Assembly: GCA_947497185.1 (NCBI GenBank)
Contig: CANMFL010000001.1
Location: 62,001-126,000, forward strand
DNA length: 64,000 nt
Direction of reading: 5' to 3'
Origin: an uncultured Paracoccaceae bacterium
GTDB lineage: Bacteria > Pseudomonadota > Alphaproteobacteria > Rhodobacterales > Rhodobacteraceae
In this document: positions 1 through 7,931 of the stretch, one piece after another
How the letters are laid out: each line of letters opens with the position of its first letter
Position numbering within the stretch: the first letter of the stretch is position 1
Translations under genes and position numbers: made by a program
Notes under the pieces: generated by a model
The model's database searches: none
Told to the model about the DNA's origin: nothing
The model's input: the letters and a program-made list of their open reading frames with translations, nothing else

Positions 1-1113
1 AGACTCCAACGTCGCTTTAATCGCCCGAGCAACGCACCAACAGTGCTGCGTGTCTCCAAGGTCTGGTCGTTCAGTTTCTCCGCGGCGGCACGAAACCCCT
101 CGACAGAGTCATTGAGGTCGTCGAGGCCGAGGGTTTGCGCGGCGTTTTGCATTTCTGTCTTGAGCGTCTTGTCGGCCAAAACTGTCTTGAAAGCCGCTTG
201 CAGCTGCGTTGATCTTTGCGCTGCAACGATAGCACGCTTTTCAGCAAACGCTTCCGCGGCGGCTTCCAGCTTTCCTTTGGCCTCTGCCTGTTTACGACGC
301 GCTGCGATTGCCAAAAACTCCGATAGAAAGAGGTGGCTGAAAATCGCGGGCTGTAAACATCGCAGCAAATGCAGCTATTTCTGACTCCGCGCCAGAACGA
401 TCTGTTAGCCCCTCCGCCCAAGGGTCATCTCGCAACGCCAAGGCGACACCTTGCGCATAGGGTTCGATTGGCTCAACGCTGATAAACATGTTGGTCAGTC
501 GGCGCCGAATATCCACGTGTTCGGTTCCTTGGTCGTTACCGCCTGGAAGAAGTCGCTCCAACCCAAGCTCGGTTTCATCATGTTCAGACAATGAGGCCGC
601 CCGATCGTTCGGGCCAAGCGACATGATTGCAAGTTCGAAGGCGAGAATTGTCAGGTTTTCACGGCTAAGCCCTTGGTTTTGATAGCGCGGTGCAGATTGA
701 CCCATTTCTGAGACAAGCATCGCACAGCGCAACAGACCAAAGAACAAAAGGTCCTGTACATAAAGAAAATCGTGGCCAGTTCGCTCCTTCGCGAGGTTGC
801 GGGCGAAATGGATTTGCCTTTTTAAGATGCTCCCCAAGAGTCGGCTTGGGCGATTTTCGCCCATCTGAACAGGAGCTCCCGGGATCGTGTCGGGATCAGC
901 AATTTGAGACAAAAGAGGTAAGAGCTGTAGATATGGGGCGGCGGGCGCATGTGCCCTAAATGAGCGGGAAAACACCTCAAACCAGGGCAAAGGGCCGTCC
1001 GACGCGCTGGTGTCGTCGATGATTTTATCCCAAAACACACCCAACTCGAGGCTGGTGTTGAACGTCGGGGTCTCAACCGAAACAACTTTGCTTTTTCCGT
1101 CCTCAATAGCCAT
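1..1113 (-). pseudogene. KAP-type P-loop NTPase, disrupted at the P-loop (continues beyond the left edge)
   Basis: The reading frame from 1113 runs for 273 codons and stops at 292. Its last residues before the stop (PPLSIGVFG, then NRSAS) match the sequence that leads into Walker A of KAP NTPases, where a GSGKS loop should follow. The GSGKS never appears. From about 315 down to base 1 the frame shifted by one is open and encodes an Ala/Glu/Lys-rich coiled coil (QAEAKGKLEAAAEAF), then a segment with LGLDDLNDSVEGF and GALLGRLKRRW. This resembles the region KAP proteins carry well after the P-loop. The simplest reading is a deletion, not a multiple of three, that removed Walker A and the following part. 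The start codon abuts the stop of the ClpX-like gene (TAGATG), so it is the third gene of that operon. Whether the N-terminal fragment is still made is unknown. Confidence 0.7.
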
Positions 1114-2247
1114 CTAAATGCTCTTTTCCAGCCAGGCGGCGTCTATCGGATCAGGCGCGGCTCCATCCGGCCCCTTAAAGCTACGGCGCAGTTTGATAAG
1201 CCGTAAGATGCTAATCAACCCTTCAAGGCCTGCCCCCCGAGCGCAGGCTTGCTTAACAAGGGCGCTTCGCAGCTCCTCGTTCAGCACGCCTTCTTGTTCG
1301 AAGACATCCAGATGCGGCGTCGCATGGGGCGATGCCAGCCATTGTTCAATTTGTTGATAGGTATATGAACCGTGTTCCCGGATGTTATCGAACCGTTCTA
1401 TCAATCCCGGTTGCGCCCCTTGCTGAATAAGCGCCGCAGCGATCTGAGCATGATTATTTTCAAAGCGCAGAGTGGGCGTTTCATTGTTGCTGAGGATTGG
1501 CGCGTCGTTCACATGCAGCTTGCTGGTCATTGCAAAAAACGAAATTCCAGTTGTGTCGAGTTGCAGATTTTCTTGATCTCGAATTTTGCGTCCGCCAGCG
1601 GGCGGCACTCTTTCCATTGTGCCTGACAAGAGCAACTCCAGCTCTTCTTGCGCAATTCGGCTTGAAGACGTCGCCTCAAACAGACGATCTATGTTTTCGA
1701 TCACTATGGCCCCACGTGAGGCACGATCCAGATTATATTCGCATTGTTGCAGCAGGCGTAGGAACATGTCCGCCCCATCAAGGATTTTGGCGTCACGCAG
1801 ACGTGCTGCATCATACCTCACAAGTGGTAGATCGAAGGCCTGCCAGATATCGGCAATTGCGCCAGTGAGGCCGGATCCTCTTACTCCGGCAAGCAATATC
1901 TTGTAGCCGCGGTCATTAATTGTCCGATTGGGGCGACTTAGATCAGCCGCCACCGAAAACAGAAATTCGATCAGACTTTGATGACCCGGTAAAATTCCCT
2001 GAAGCCTTTTTAATCCATCAGCTCGCTGTGCTTCATCGCTGTTCGCCAAGGTTCCCTTTGTCTCTTCACGGATAATATCCATGCAGAGCTCTACACACTC
2101 ATCGCAGATAAAAACGGTGGGCCCCGCGATAAGCTTACGCACCTCGTGCTGCGACTTTCCGCAAAAGCTGCAATAAAGCGTTTTCTTACTAACGCCTTCC
2201 TCCGCCTCGTTTTCAGCGGGTGTCGTATCTTTGTTTTCGTCTGACAT
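1114..2247 (-). CDS. ClpX-like protein with zinc-binding domain and inactivated AAA+ core
   Basis: 377 residues. Residues 25-55 form the ClpX zinc-binding domain (C26-x2-C29 and C48-x2-C51). Residues 80-355 follow ClpX throughout, including VPPAGGRK at 214-221 and the block LLQQCEYNLDRASRG at 165-179. The catalytic positions have changed. Walker A reads GVRGSGLT (121-128), with Leu127 in place of the invariant Lys. Walker B reads IVIENID (181-187), so the Asp-Glu pair is Glu-Asn. The GYVG pore loop is absent near 150-160. The RKH loop reads RKI. The GR arginine finger reads ER at 284-285, and the sensor-2 GARGL reads GLEGL. I infer that it neither hydrolyses ATP nor translocates protein, but may still dimerise and bind adaptors or substrates through the zinc domain. 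It starts 6 bases after the STAND gene and ends directly against the KAP gene. It is not the housekeeping clpX. Confidence 0.85.
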   Translation of the reverse strand: MSDENKDTTPAENEAEEGVSKKTLYCSFCGKSQHEVRKLIAGPTVFICDECVELCMDIIREETKGTLANSDEAQRADGLKRLQGILPGHQSLIEFLFSVAADLSRPNRTINDRGYKILLAGVRGSGLTGAIADIWQAFDLPLVRYDAARLRDAKILDGADMFLRLLQQCEYNLDRASRGAIVIENIDRLFEATSSSRIAQEELELLLSGTMERVPPAGGRKIRDQENLQLDTTGISFFAMTSKLHVNDAPILSNNETPTLRFENNHAQIAAALIQQGAQPGLIERFDNIREHGSYTYQQIEQWLASPHATPHLDVFEQEGVLNEELRSALVKQACARGAGLEGLISILRLIKLRRSFKGPDGAAPDPIDAAWLEKSI

Positions 2248-2253
2248 AATGTC

Positions 2254-5166
2254 TTAGCTCAACAGTTCTGAATGAATTCGATCTTGAAATGATGCACGAC
2301 GCGCGGCAAGCCCTTTTGGGACATCAATTGGTTCGGTGGACAGGTTAAGCCCCTCAAGCAGAGAGGTGCAATCAGACACAATATCAGCGTAGCCGACATC
2401 GCCTTCTGGAAGTAATGAAAAGCCGATGGCACGGCGCGCGAACAGCTCTGCATTGTCTGGATCACCCGCGTCAACGAGCGTACGCGCTGCTGCAGCATAC
2501 AGACTGGCAAATGCTTGATGGTCTTCTAAGAAATGCCCGAAGTGCGGTGCGCCATGCGCGAGGGCCACGGTCTGGTCATCGCTTAGTCCTGACCAAGTCG
2601 CATATTTCAATCGCCAAGCCAGAATAAGCGACTCTGTGCGCCACAGACGCAAACGACGCGCCTCTTCAAGGGCCCGATCAAGATCGCGAAGGGTCGGATC
2701 AAAATCGCGTTTTACCAATTCCGTCTCTTTATGAAGATGTGACATCGCCAAGGCACTCAGCGCTCTGGCGCGAATGGAGACTTCTCTTAGCCTATGGCGA
2801 TGCGCCCGGATCAAAACCTGACGGCAGACTTTGAGTGCATCCTCTGCTTTGTCTTCCGAGCGGTTAGGCCTGAGCCAAAGCTCAGCCAACCGGAGCGCTG
2901 TTGTCAGGCGAAAAAATGTCCACGAGCCACTGTCAGACGGCCGGTGGTCGACACTTACAGACTGCAAGAACGCTTCTGTGTCTTCAGGATGGCCCTGATC
3001 ATGTGCCATCATTGCTCTGGCAGCCTCAAAATTTACACTCGCCAAATCTGAACCAGAAGTACCGTACCGATTTATCAACAGTCCTCCGGTAGAATGTAGC
3101 GCAAGTCGCTGGCACAAAAACGCAAAATCACCTAGAAAATTGTCTCTGCTGACAGAACGCAATGGCCTGAAACCACCAAGATAGGGTTCCCTTTTTGCAA
3201 CCTCATACGCGTCAAGCATTCTTTCCCCGGCACTTGCCGATCTGCCTGCATATGAAAGCGCAAAGCCATGCCAGTACAGGCACTCGCGTTGATTGGCTGG
3301 CTGGTTTGCGACGGGTTCACCCGCGCTCATGGTTTCATCTCGCAACGCATCGAACATTCGCACAATTTCAATTGCGCGGCCCTGTCGAATGATCTGGGTG
3401 TGGATCGTCGGCTCCACCGCCTCGAACGCGGCATCCCAGCGACGGCGCTCCAGCAGACTGAACCACAGGTGTTGCAAAGCCGCGAAGCCAAGCGGAGAAA
3501 TCGCATCATCGCCCGCTTGACGGTCATAAAAATATGACCCGTGGCGTTCTGCCAGCGAGTCTTTCCATTCCTTCGGCAGCCCTTTCCAAACGACGCCGCG
3601 TACCAAGGGGTGCATGTCACATTCCCCAAGGTCCTCGTCCAGAAACAACAACTCGCGCGCACTTAAATCGCGTAGCGCGGCGCGGACTTCCTCTTCTGAG
3701 GCCAGCAAATCTGCATTAAGCAGCAGAACATTAACGATATCTTCGAGGGTCGCTGGCCCGCGAAACGCCGCGGCAGCGCCCAGCAACGCAAGTGAACGCG
3801 CCTTAACGCCCGCCAATGCCTGACTGAGAATATGGCTTCGACGCCCGACGAGATCTAGTTCAGCAATCGTCATGACCCGGGACTTGGCCAGCCACGTATC
3901 AAGGTTTGCCCCATGATCTGATTTTACCGCACCAAAAAGCGCACGCAATGCCAAGGGGTGCCCCGCAACCAGTTCCACGACCTGATCAAGTGCCATATCG
4001 CTGGCATGCACCCCAAGCGCATCAATCAGCGCGCGCACATCAGGTCGCGTCATCTGTAGCTTGTCAATCTGTTTAAGTCCTGGGTGCGGCTTACCATTCC
4101 TTTCGAGGTCAAGCGGCAAAAGCCTAGAGGTCAGCAAAGCCTTGGATTTATGCATGTTCAAGAGAACCCGCAAAAGCGCGCCTTCTTGTCGCGCGCAAGC
4201 ACGAAAACGGTCTTCAACATTGCTGTCAGCGTCTTCCGCGCCGAGTGCATCATGCGCATCTACGTCAAACTCGCGATAGTGGTTAAGGATCCGTTCAACC
4301 CCATCGAGGCAGATAAGGATACGCCTGCCATTGAGGTGCGATTGCAGCGCGTCTACGTTCGCCAAGAAGCTCTTGCTCAGAAACTTCTGCAGAGGATCCG
4401 CCGTGAGATAGGCCATAAGCTGTGCTGCACATTTTTCAGCGTCGGAATCATGGTAGAAATCCCACCAGAAAACACCTTCAAATGGGGTTTCCAGCGTTTC
4501 AGCGCTTTTAGTAGCCCAGCGCCAAGCAAGCGCGCTTTTCCCAGACCCGCCCATAGCAATGAGCGAACAAACCGGGCGATCATCCTGCAGAGCCCAGTCG
4601 CTTAGTTCTTCCAGATCAGCACTCCGACCAGCAAACACATCGTTATGTAACGGATACCGGTAGGGCGTGTGCAGGTTGGGCATCAGTGCAATGAAAGTCT
4701 GGTCGGCAGCAATTACAGTTCGCTTGGCCGCCAAAGTTTTGAGCGCATCCAATATGGCGGAAGCCATGGTTTCCGGCCCATCTTTATTGGAATACTGCAG
4801 AAACATGCAACGAGCATCGTCGCGCAGACGCGCCACGAATGCATGCTGCGCATCAACCAGCATTAGATTTTCTCGGATTTTTGGCCACGCCTCCGGGGTA
4901 GGGGCAATTTCGGGGTCTGGAACAAAGAGCACAATCAGTGCGTTATCATCATCCCATGCCTCAAGGAGCGCTTCTGCTTGAGTTTTTCCCGCTTGGCCCG
5001 ACACAACATCAGGAACAAGATCAAGCAGCAAAACGACTGCCTCTGGGACTGTATCAGCGCCAACCTTAGAAAACACGTCAATTTGATATCCAGCGGCACT
5101 CAAAGTCTCAGCAATATCTGGAATATCTCCAGTTTTTTCTTGATCCGCATAAAAAGTAATTTTCAA
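2254..5166 (-). CDS. STAND (NB-ARC-like) NTPase with N-terminal Rossmann/TIR-like domain and C-terminal helical repeats
   Basis: 970 residues, cytoplasmic. Residues 1-145 alternate strands and helices like a TIR or receiver domain; I could not assign a catalytic residue. The NTPase core has Walker A GGSGKS (206-211), Walker B RRILICLDGVER (281-292), a sensor-type LLTSRLLPL (344-352) and GHPLALR (402-408), the equivalent of the plant/animal GLPLA motif. From about 600 to 940 the sequence is Ala/Leu/Arg-rich paired helices, as in TPR-type sensing domains. The start is TTG at 5166: an in-frame TAG lies nine codons upstream and no ATG or GTG lies between. It is the first gene of the operon with the ClpX-like and KAP-like genes. 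STAND proteins are signal-activated switches, many of them in defence. The trigger here is unknown. Confidence 0.85.
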   Translation of the reverse strand: MKITFYADQEKTGDIPDIAETLSAAGYQIDVFSKVGADTVPEAVVLLLDLVPDVVSGQAGKTQAEALLEAWDDDNALIVLFVPDPEIAPTPEAWPKIRENLMLVDAQHAFVARLRDDARCMFLQYSNKDGPETMASAILDALKTLAAKRTVIAADQTFIALMPNLHTPYRYPLHNDVFAGRSADLEELSDWALQDDRPVCSLIAMGGSGKSALAWRWATKSAETLETPFEGVFWWDFYHDSDAEKCAAQLMAYLTADPLQKFLSKSFLANVDALQSHLNGRRILICLDGVERILNHYREFDVDAHDALGAEDADSNVEDRFRACARQEGALLRVLLNMHKSKALLTSRLLPLDLERNGKPHPGLKQIDKLQMTRPDVRALIDALGVHASDMALDQVVELVAGHPLALRALFGAVKSDHGANLDTWLAKSRVMTIAELDLVGRRSHILSQALAGVKARSLALLGAAAAFRGPATLEDIVNVLLLNADLLASEEEVRAALRDLSARELLFLDEDLGECDMHPLVRGVVWKGLPKEWKDSLAERHGSYFYDRQAGDDAISPLGFAALQHLWFSLLERRRWDAAFEAVEPTIHTQIIRQGRAIEIVRMFDALRDETMSAGEPVANQPANQRECLYWHGFALSYAGRSASAGERMLDAYEVAKREPYLGGFRPLRSVSRDNFLGDFAFLCQRLALHSTGGLLINRYGTSGSDLASVNFEAARAMMAHDQGHPEDTEAFLQSVSVDHRPSDSGSWTFFRLTTALRLAELWLRPNRSEDKAEDALKVCRQVLIRAHRHRLREVSIRARALSALAMSHLHKETELVKRDFDPTLRDLDRALEEARRLRLWRTESLILAWRLKYATWSGLSDDQTVALAHGAPHFGHFLEDHQAFASLYAAAARTLVDAGDPDNAELFARRAIGFSLLPEGDVGYADIVSDCTSLLEGLNLSTEPIDVPKGLAARRASFQDRIHSELLS

Positions 5167-5867
5167 ATCTCGGAAGCCATTTGCTAAATCCTATGTCGCT
5201 GGACAACACTCGAGACGATTAGGATATATGTAGTAGAATTCTGCTTACTATGGTTGCAGCGTGTTTCGCAGTCAATCTAGTAGGCGGCGAAACAATTAGA
5301 CTCCCTACGCATTGGCCAAGAAAAATACCTTCGCTGCCCAACTAAGCCAGTTGCTGGCAGGCAACTCTTGATTTGATCGCAAATTCAGCTTAACGGATCC
5401 GCGCTGCCTTTCTCGCGCGCTTATTGAAAGTCCAGTTTTCACTATAGGTGCCGTTCGTTGCCATCGTAGCATTTGAAAAATGCAGTCGTTAGTTGCGCGG
5501 ACGGCAAAGTTGGCAAAGTCCGCGATGCAGTCATCTAACATCCCAAAATGCTGTGCTCATGGGTTAACGTCTGCTTCGACGGGCTGCACCGCAGCATGTT
5601 GATCCGGTGATGACGGTCCAGTTTGGGCCACCTACGCGACTTTGCAAAGTACGGTTACTGCGCACAGCCGACCTCGGCGTTAAGCGCAGCATGGGGGCTT
5701 CGGTCTGCGACGGCTTGAATGGCCGCTTTTACAATGCTGGCACAGAACCTTGGCAGATGCAGCTAAGGTCCGGTTTCCGCCAATTAGGCATATATGTGGT
5801 CAAGCTACATTGGAGATATTTTTAACCTTGTGCGGTAAATTGCGCCGGAGATAGCTATAGTCTGCAT
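5167..5867. other. Intergenic stretch upstream of the conflict operon
   Basis: About 700 bases between the recombinase and the STAND gene. Short frames occur (5305-5541 minus, 5607-5825 plus), but they have no ribosome site and no recognisable content. The promoter of the minus-strand operon should lie in 5170-5300, which is AT-rich around 5215-5245; I cannot assign -35 and -10 boxes with confidence. The remainder looks like decayed sequence. Confidence 0.4.
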
Positions 5868-6437
5868 TCACGCCGATGAAGCATTGGCCGACGAAGCGTT
5901 CTTCAGAGATTTATACACGGTCGCGCGTCCAATCCCCAACTCCCGTGCGATCGCAGTTGCACCCAATCCAGCTTTTTTCAACGCCAAGACTTTTGTATCA
6001 TCGACGGTTTTGGGGCGCCCCTTGTAGAGCCCCTTGGCCTTTGCCTTCGCAATCCCCTCAGCCTGACGCTTACGAATGATGTTGCGTTCAAACTCAGCAA
6101 ACGCTCCCATCATTTGTAGCTGCAACTTAGCAAAAGCGTCGTCTGAATCAGATGCAAACGTCAGGCCCTCTGATATGAACATTATAGAGACGCCCTTGTC
6201 GTTCAACGTCTGAACAATAACTTGCAAATCACGCAAGTCCCTCGCTAGGCGGTCTATGCTGTGGACTAGAACTAAGTCCCCATCGCGGACCCAATCAATC
6301 AGCTGATTGAGCGCAGGGCGATCTTTTGCTGACTTACCAGATAGCTTCTCTTCAAATAACTTGTCGACATCGCCCAGATCCTGACGGCCAAAGCTCTGTT
6401 CATCTGTACTCACACGGCGATAGCCAACTTTAGACAT
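5868..6437 (-). CDS. Serine recombinase (resolvase/invertase family)
   Basis: 189 residues, the normal length for a small serine recombinase. The N-terminal catalytic domain (about 1-140) has the nucleophile motif YRRVSTDEQ with Ser10, HSIDRLARDLRDL with the catalytic Arg residues, and the helix-E segment FAEFERNIIRKRQAEG. A C-terminal helix-turn-helix follows (about 150-185, GLGATAIARELGIGRATVYKSL), preceded by the linker GLYKGRPK. It would cut and rejoin DNA at a res-type or inversion site. It lies just upstream of the STAND/ClpX-like/KAP operon and downstream of the ribose-type operon, and reads in the same direction as both. No transposase was found with it. Function as a resolvase rather than an invertase is inferred from the neighbouring repeats. 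Confidence 0.92.
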   Translation of the reverse strand: MSKVGYRRVSTDEQSFGRQDLGDVDKLFEEKLSGKSAKDRPALNQLIDWVRDGDLVLVHSIDRLARDLRDLQVIVQTLNDKGVSIMFISEGLTFASDSDDAFAKLQLQMMGAFAEFERNIIRKRQAEGIAKAKAKGLYKGRPKTVDDTKVLALKKAGLGATAIARELGIGRATVYKSLKNASSANASSA

Positions 6438-6632
6438 TTATGTACCCTTGGTGTCTAGACCTTTGTAGAATATCGTTCATAAATGAAAAAACAACCCTAA
6501 ATAGACGCTATGCGGAAACATGTCACGTGTCTCTTTTGGGTAGACCTTCTTGGACACCCTTGTTGTTGAATACGCGTACAAATTGATGGCTAGTTTCTCA
6601 AGGTTTGGCGTCCAGAACTTTTGGGTCGTGCC
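6438..6632. repeat. Candidate res-like repeats next to the recombinase
   Basis: Three related elements lie in the 195 bases before the recombinase start: GGTGTCTAGACC at 6450-6461, GGGTAGACC plus GGACACCC at 6538-6559 (reverse complement begins GGGTGTCC), and GGCGTCCAGAAC at 6607-6618. They share a G(G/C)(T/C)GTC core in both orientations and are spaced like sub-sites of a serine-recombinase res site. The recombinase promoter is probably here as well. The match is imperfect, so this is a suggestion only. Confidence 0.3.
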
Positions 6633-7466
6633 TTAAGGACTGGGCGCAATGCGCTTGAGTAGTTCGTGAATCAAGGTCTCATCAACGTTAATTGTTTCAT
6701 TGATGTCAGGAAAATTGGCAGCAGCAACGTCCTCACGAAAAGATTTCAACGCCGACACACGCTCATCTGCGATTTGTCGCCTTAAACGTTCAAGATCACC
6801 ATAAGCTCTCGCATGCCGTGGACGAAAATCACCGTCGCCGCAAATATCCGAGGTAAATAGAAACTGGACCTCTGCAGCGGGCCCCGACCCCAGCGAAACA
6901 GTAACAAGGTCGGAACGTGCTGTAATTTCCGCCATTAATGGGGCCGCAACCAATTCAGCCTCCACGGCAAATGCGCCAGCTTCTTCCAAACGGCGAAAAC
7001 GATGAAACAGCTGTTCCGCCTCATCGACACTACGGCCAACGCCGCGCACTTTTCCAACCCAGGTGGATTTACGCGGAACAAACCCAAGATGCCCCATCAC
7101 TGGAATGTCCTCGGAAGCCAAAAGTGAAACGATGTCCAGGCGCCGTCCAGTAATGACAGCGTCAGCTCCATCAGTCAGCGCCCCAAAAGCCGCACGTAGA
7201 ATTTCGTCATCAGTGATAGCCTCGGCAAAACCAAGCGCAGCTGTTACAAAAACTGCCTCAGATCCTTGCCTGACATGACGCACATTCGCAGCACGACAGG
7301 TGATCATTTCAATACCAGCCATCTCGGCCGCAGCGGCCTCTTCACTTGTATCTGCCGTGACTTGGGCAAAGGCGCCATGCCGTCCTTTCGCAGACCGCAA
7401 GCTGGCCACAGTTGCCAATCTGCTCACGGGTTTTGCGCCGAAGCTAAAAATTCGATCTGCCACCAC
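6633..7466 (-). CDS. PanB-like protein (ketopantoate hydroxymethyltransferase superfamily), metal ligands missing
   Basis: 277 residues, last gene of the ribose-type operon and directly adjoining rbsD. PanB similarity is clear in PVMGHLGFVP (122-131), in the Glu171 region that matches the PanB catalytic Glu, and in the C-terminal pattern ending AAANFPD. The positions that bind magnesium in PanB have changed: the GDS motif reads CRAANVR (57-63), the second Asp site reads VTAALGF (74-80), and the KIEGG motif reads ITGRR (105-109). I therefore doubt that it makes ketopantoate. It may act on a different 2-oxo acid or aldehyde produced from the imported compound, or it may be non-catalytic. The location suggests a role in the catabolism served by the transporter. 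Confidence 0.75.
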   Translation of the reverse strand: MVADRIFSFGAKPVSRLATVASLRSAKGRHGAFAQVTADTSEEAAAAEMAGIEMITCRAANVRHVRQGSEAVFVTAALGFAEAITDDEILRAAFGALTDGADAVITGRRLDIVSLLASEDIPVMGHLGFVPRKSTWVGKVRGVGRSVDEAEQLFHRFRRLEEAGAFAVEAELVAAPLMAEITARSDLVTVSLGSGPAAEVQFLFTSDICGDGDFRPRHARAYGDLERLRRQIADERVSALKSFREDVAAANFPDINETINVDETLIHELLKRIAPSP

Positions 7467-7931
7467 TCAGCCTTTCTTCATTTTTTCGGCATAGTAGTCA
7501 GTCGGCTTAACACCAGGTTTATTGAACCACTTTGTTGGGTCAACACCAGAATAAAGCAATACATTCCCCCAAGGATCGAACGCGCCTGTTCGGACAATAA
7601 CCTTTGCCTTAGGGGCCATTTCTCTAAGGATTGCATCATGCGAAATAAATTCATGGTCGGCGTCCGAAAATAGTGACCGGACCGTTTCAAGAAGAAGTGG
7701 GTTGTGATCAGTAAGATCATCTGCGTACGCCACTTTTTCTGTAATGAATTCCTGTGCGATAAGGCTCAAAACGGTCTTTAAGTCAGGCAAGTCCTTTGCC
7801 AAAGCAAGATCCACGCGCCAAGCATCAGACGGGATTGGAAACCCCGCATCGCAGACAATCATTAGGTCGCCATGCCCCATTGAAGCAATGGCGTGGTTTA
7901 ATTCTGAGTTTAATAAAGCACCGCGTTTCAT
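7467..7931 (-). CDS. rbsD: D-ribose pyranase (RbsD)
   Basis: 154 residues. RbsD interconverts pyranose and furanose forms of ribose so that ribokinase can use it. The family N-terminus is present (MKRGALLNSELNHAIASMGHGD, with the His that binds sugar), as are VCDAGFPIP (26-34), DHNP and the C-terminal VIVRTGAF and GNVLLYSGV segments. The protein extends about 15-20 residues beyond the usual end, with GVKPTDYYAEKMKKG. The start overlaps the end of rbsK by 4 bases (ATGA). It forms a transport-to-phosphorylation set with rbsACB and rbsK, supporting ribose or a ribose-like pentose as substrate. Confidence 0.93.
   Translation of the reverse strand: MKRGALLNSELNHAIASMGHGDLMIVCDAGFPIPSDAWRVDLALAKDLPDLKTVLSLIAQEFITEKVAYADDLTDHNPLLLETVRSLFSDADHEFISHDAILREMAPKAKVIVRTGAFDPWGNVLLYSGVDPTKWFNKPGVKPTDYYAEKMKKG

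Noticed and set aside
1114..2247. Possibility that this is the housekeeping clpX gene
   Set aside because: Catalytic and pore residues are missing and the clpP-clpX-lon context is absent.
5305..5825. Two open frames of 72-78 codons between the STAND gene and the recombinase
   Set aside because: No ribosome sites, composition like non-coding sequence, and no recognisable motifs.
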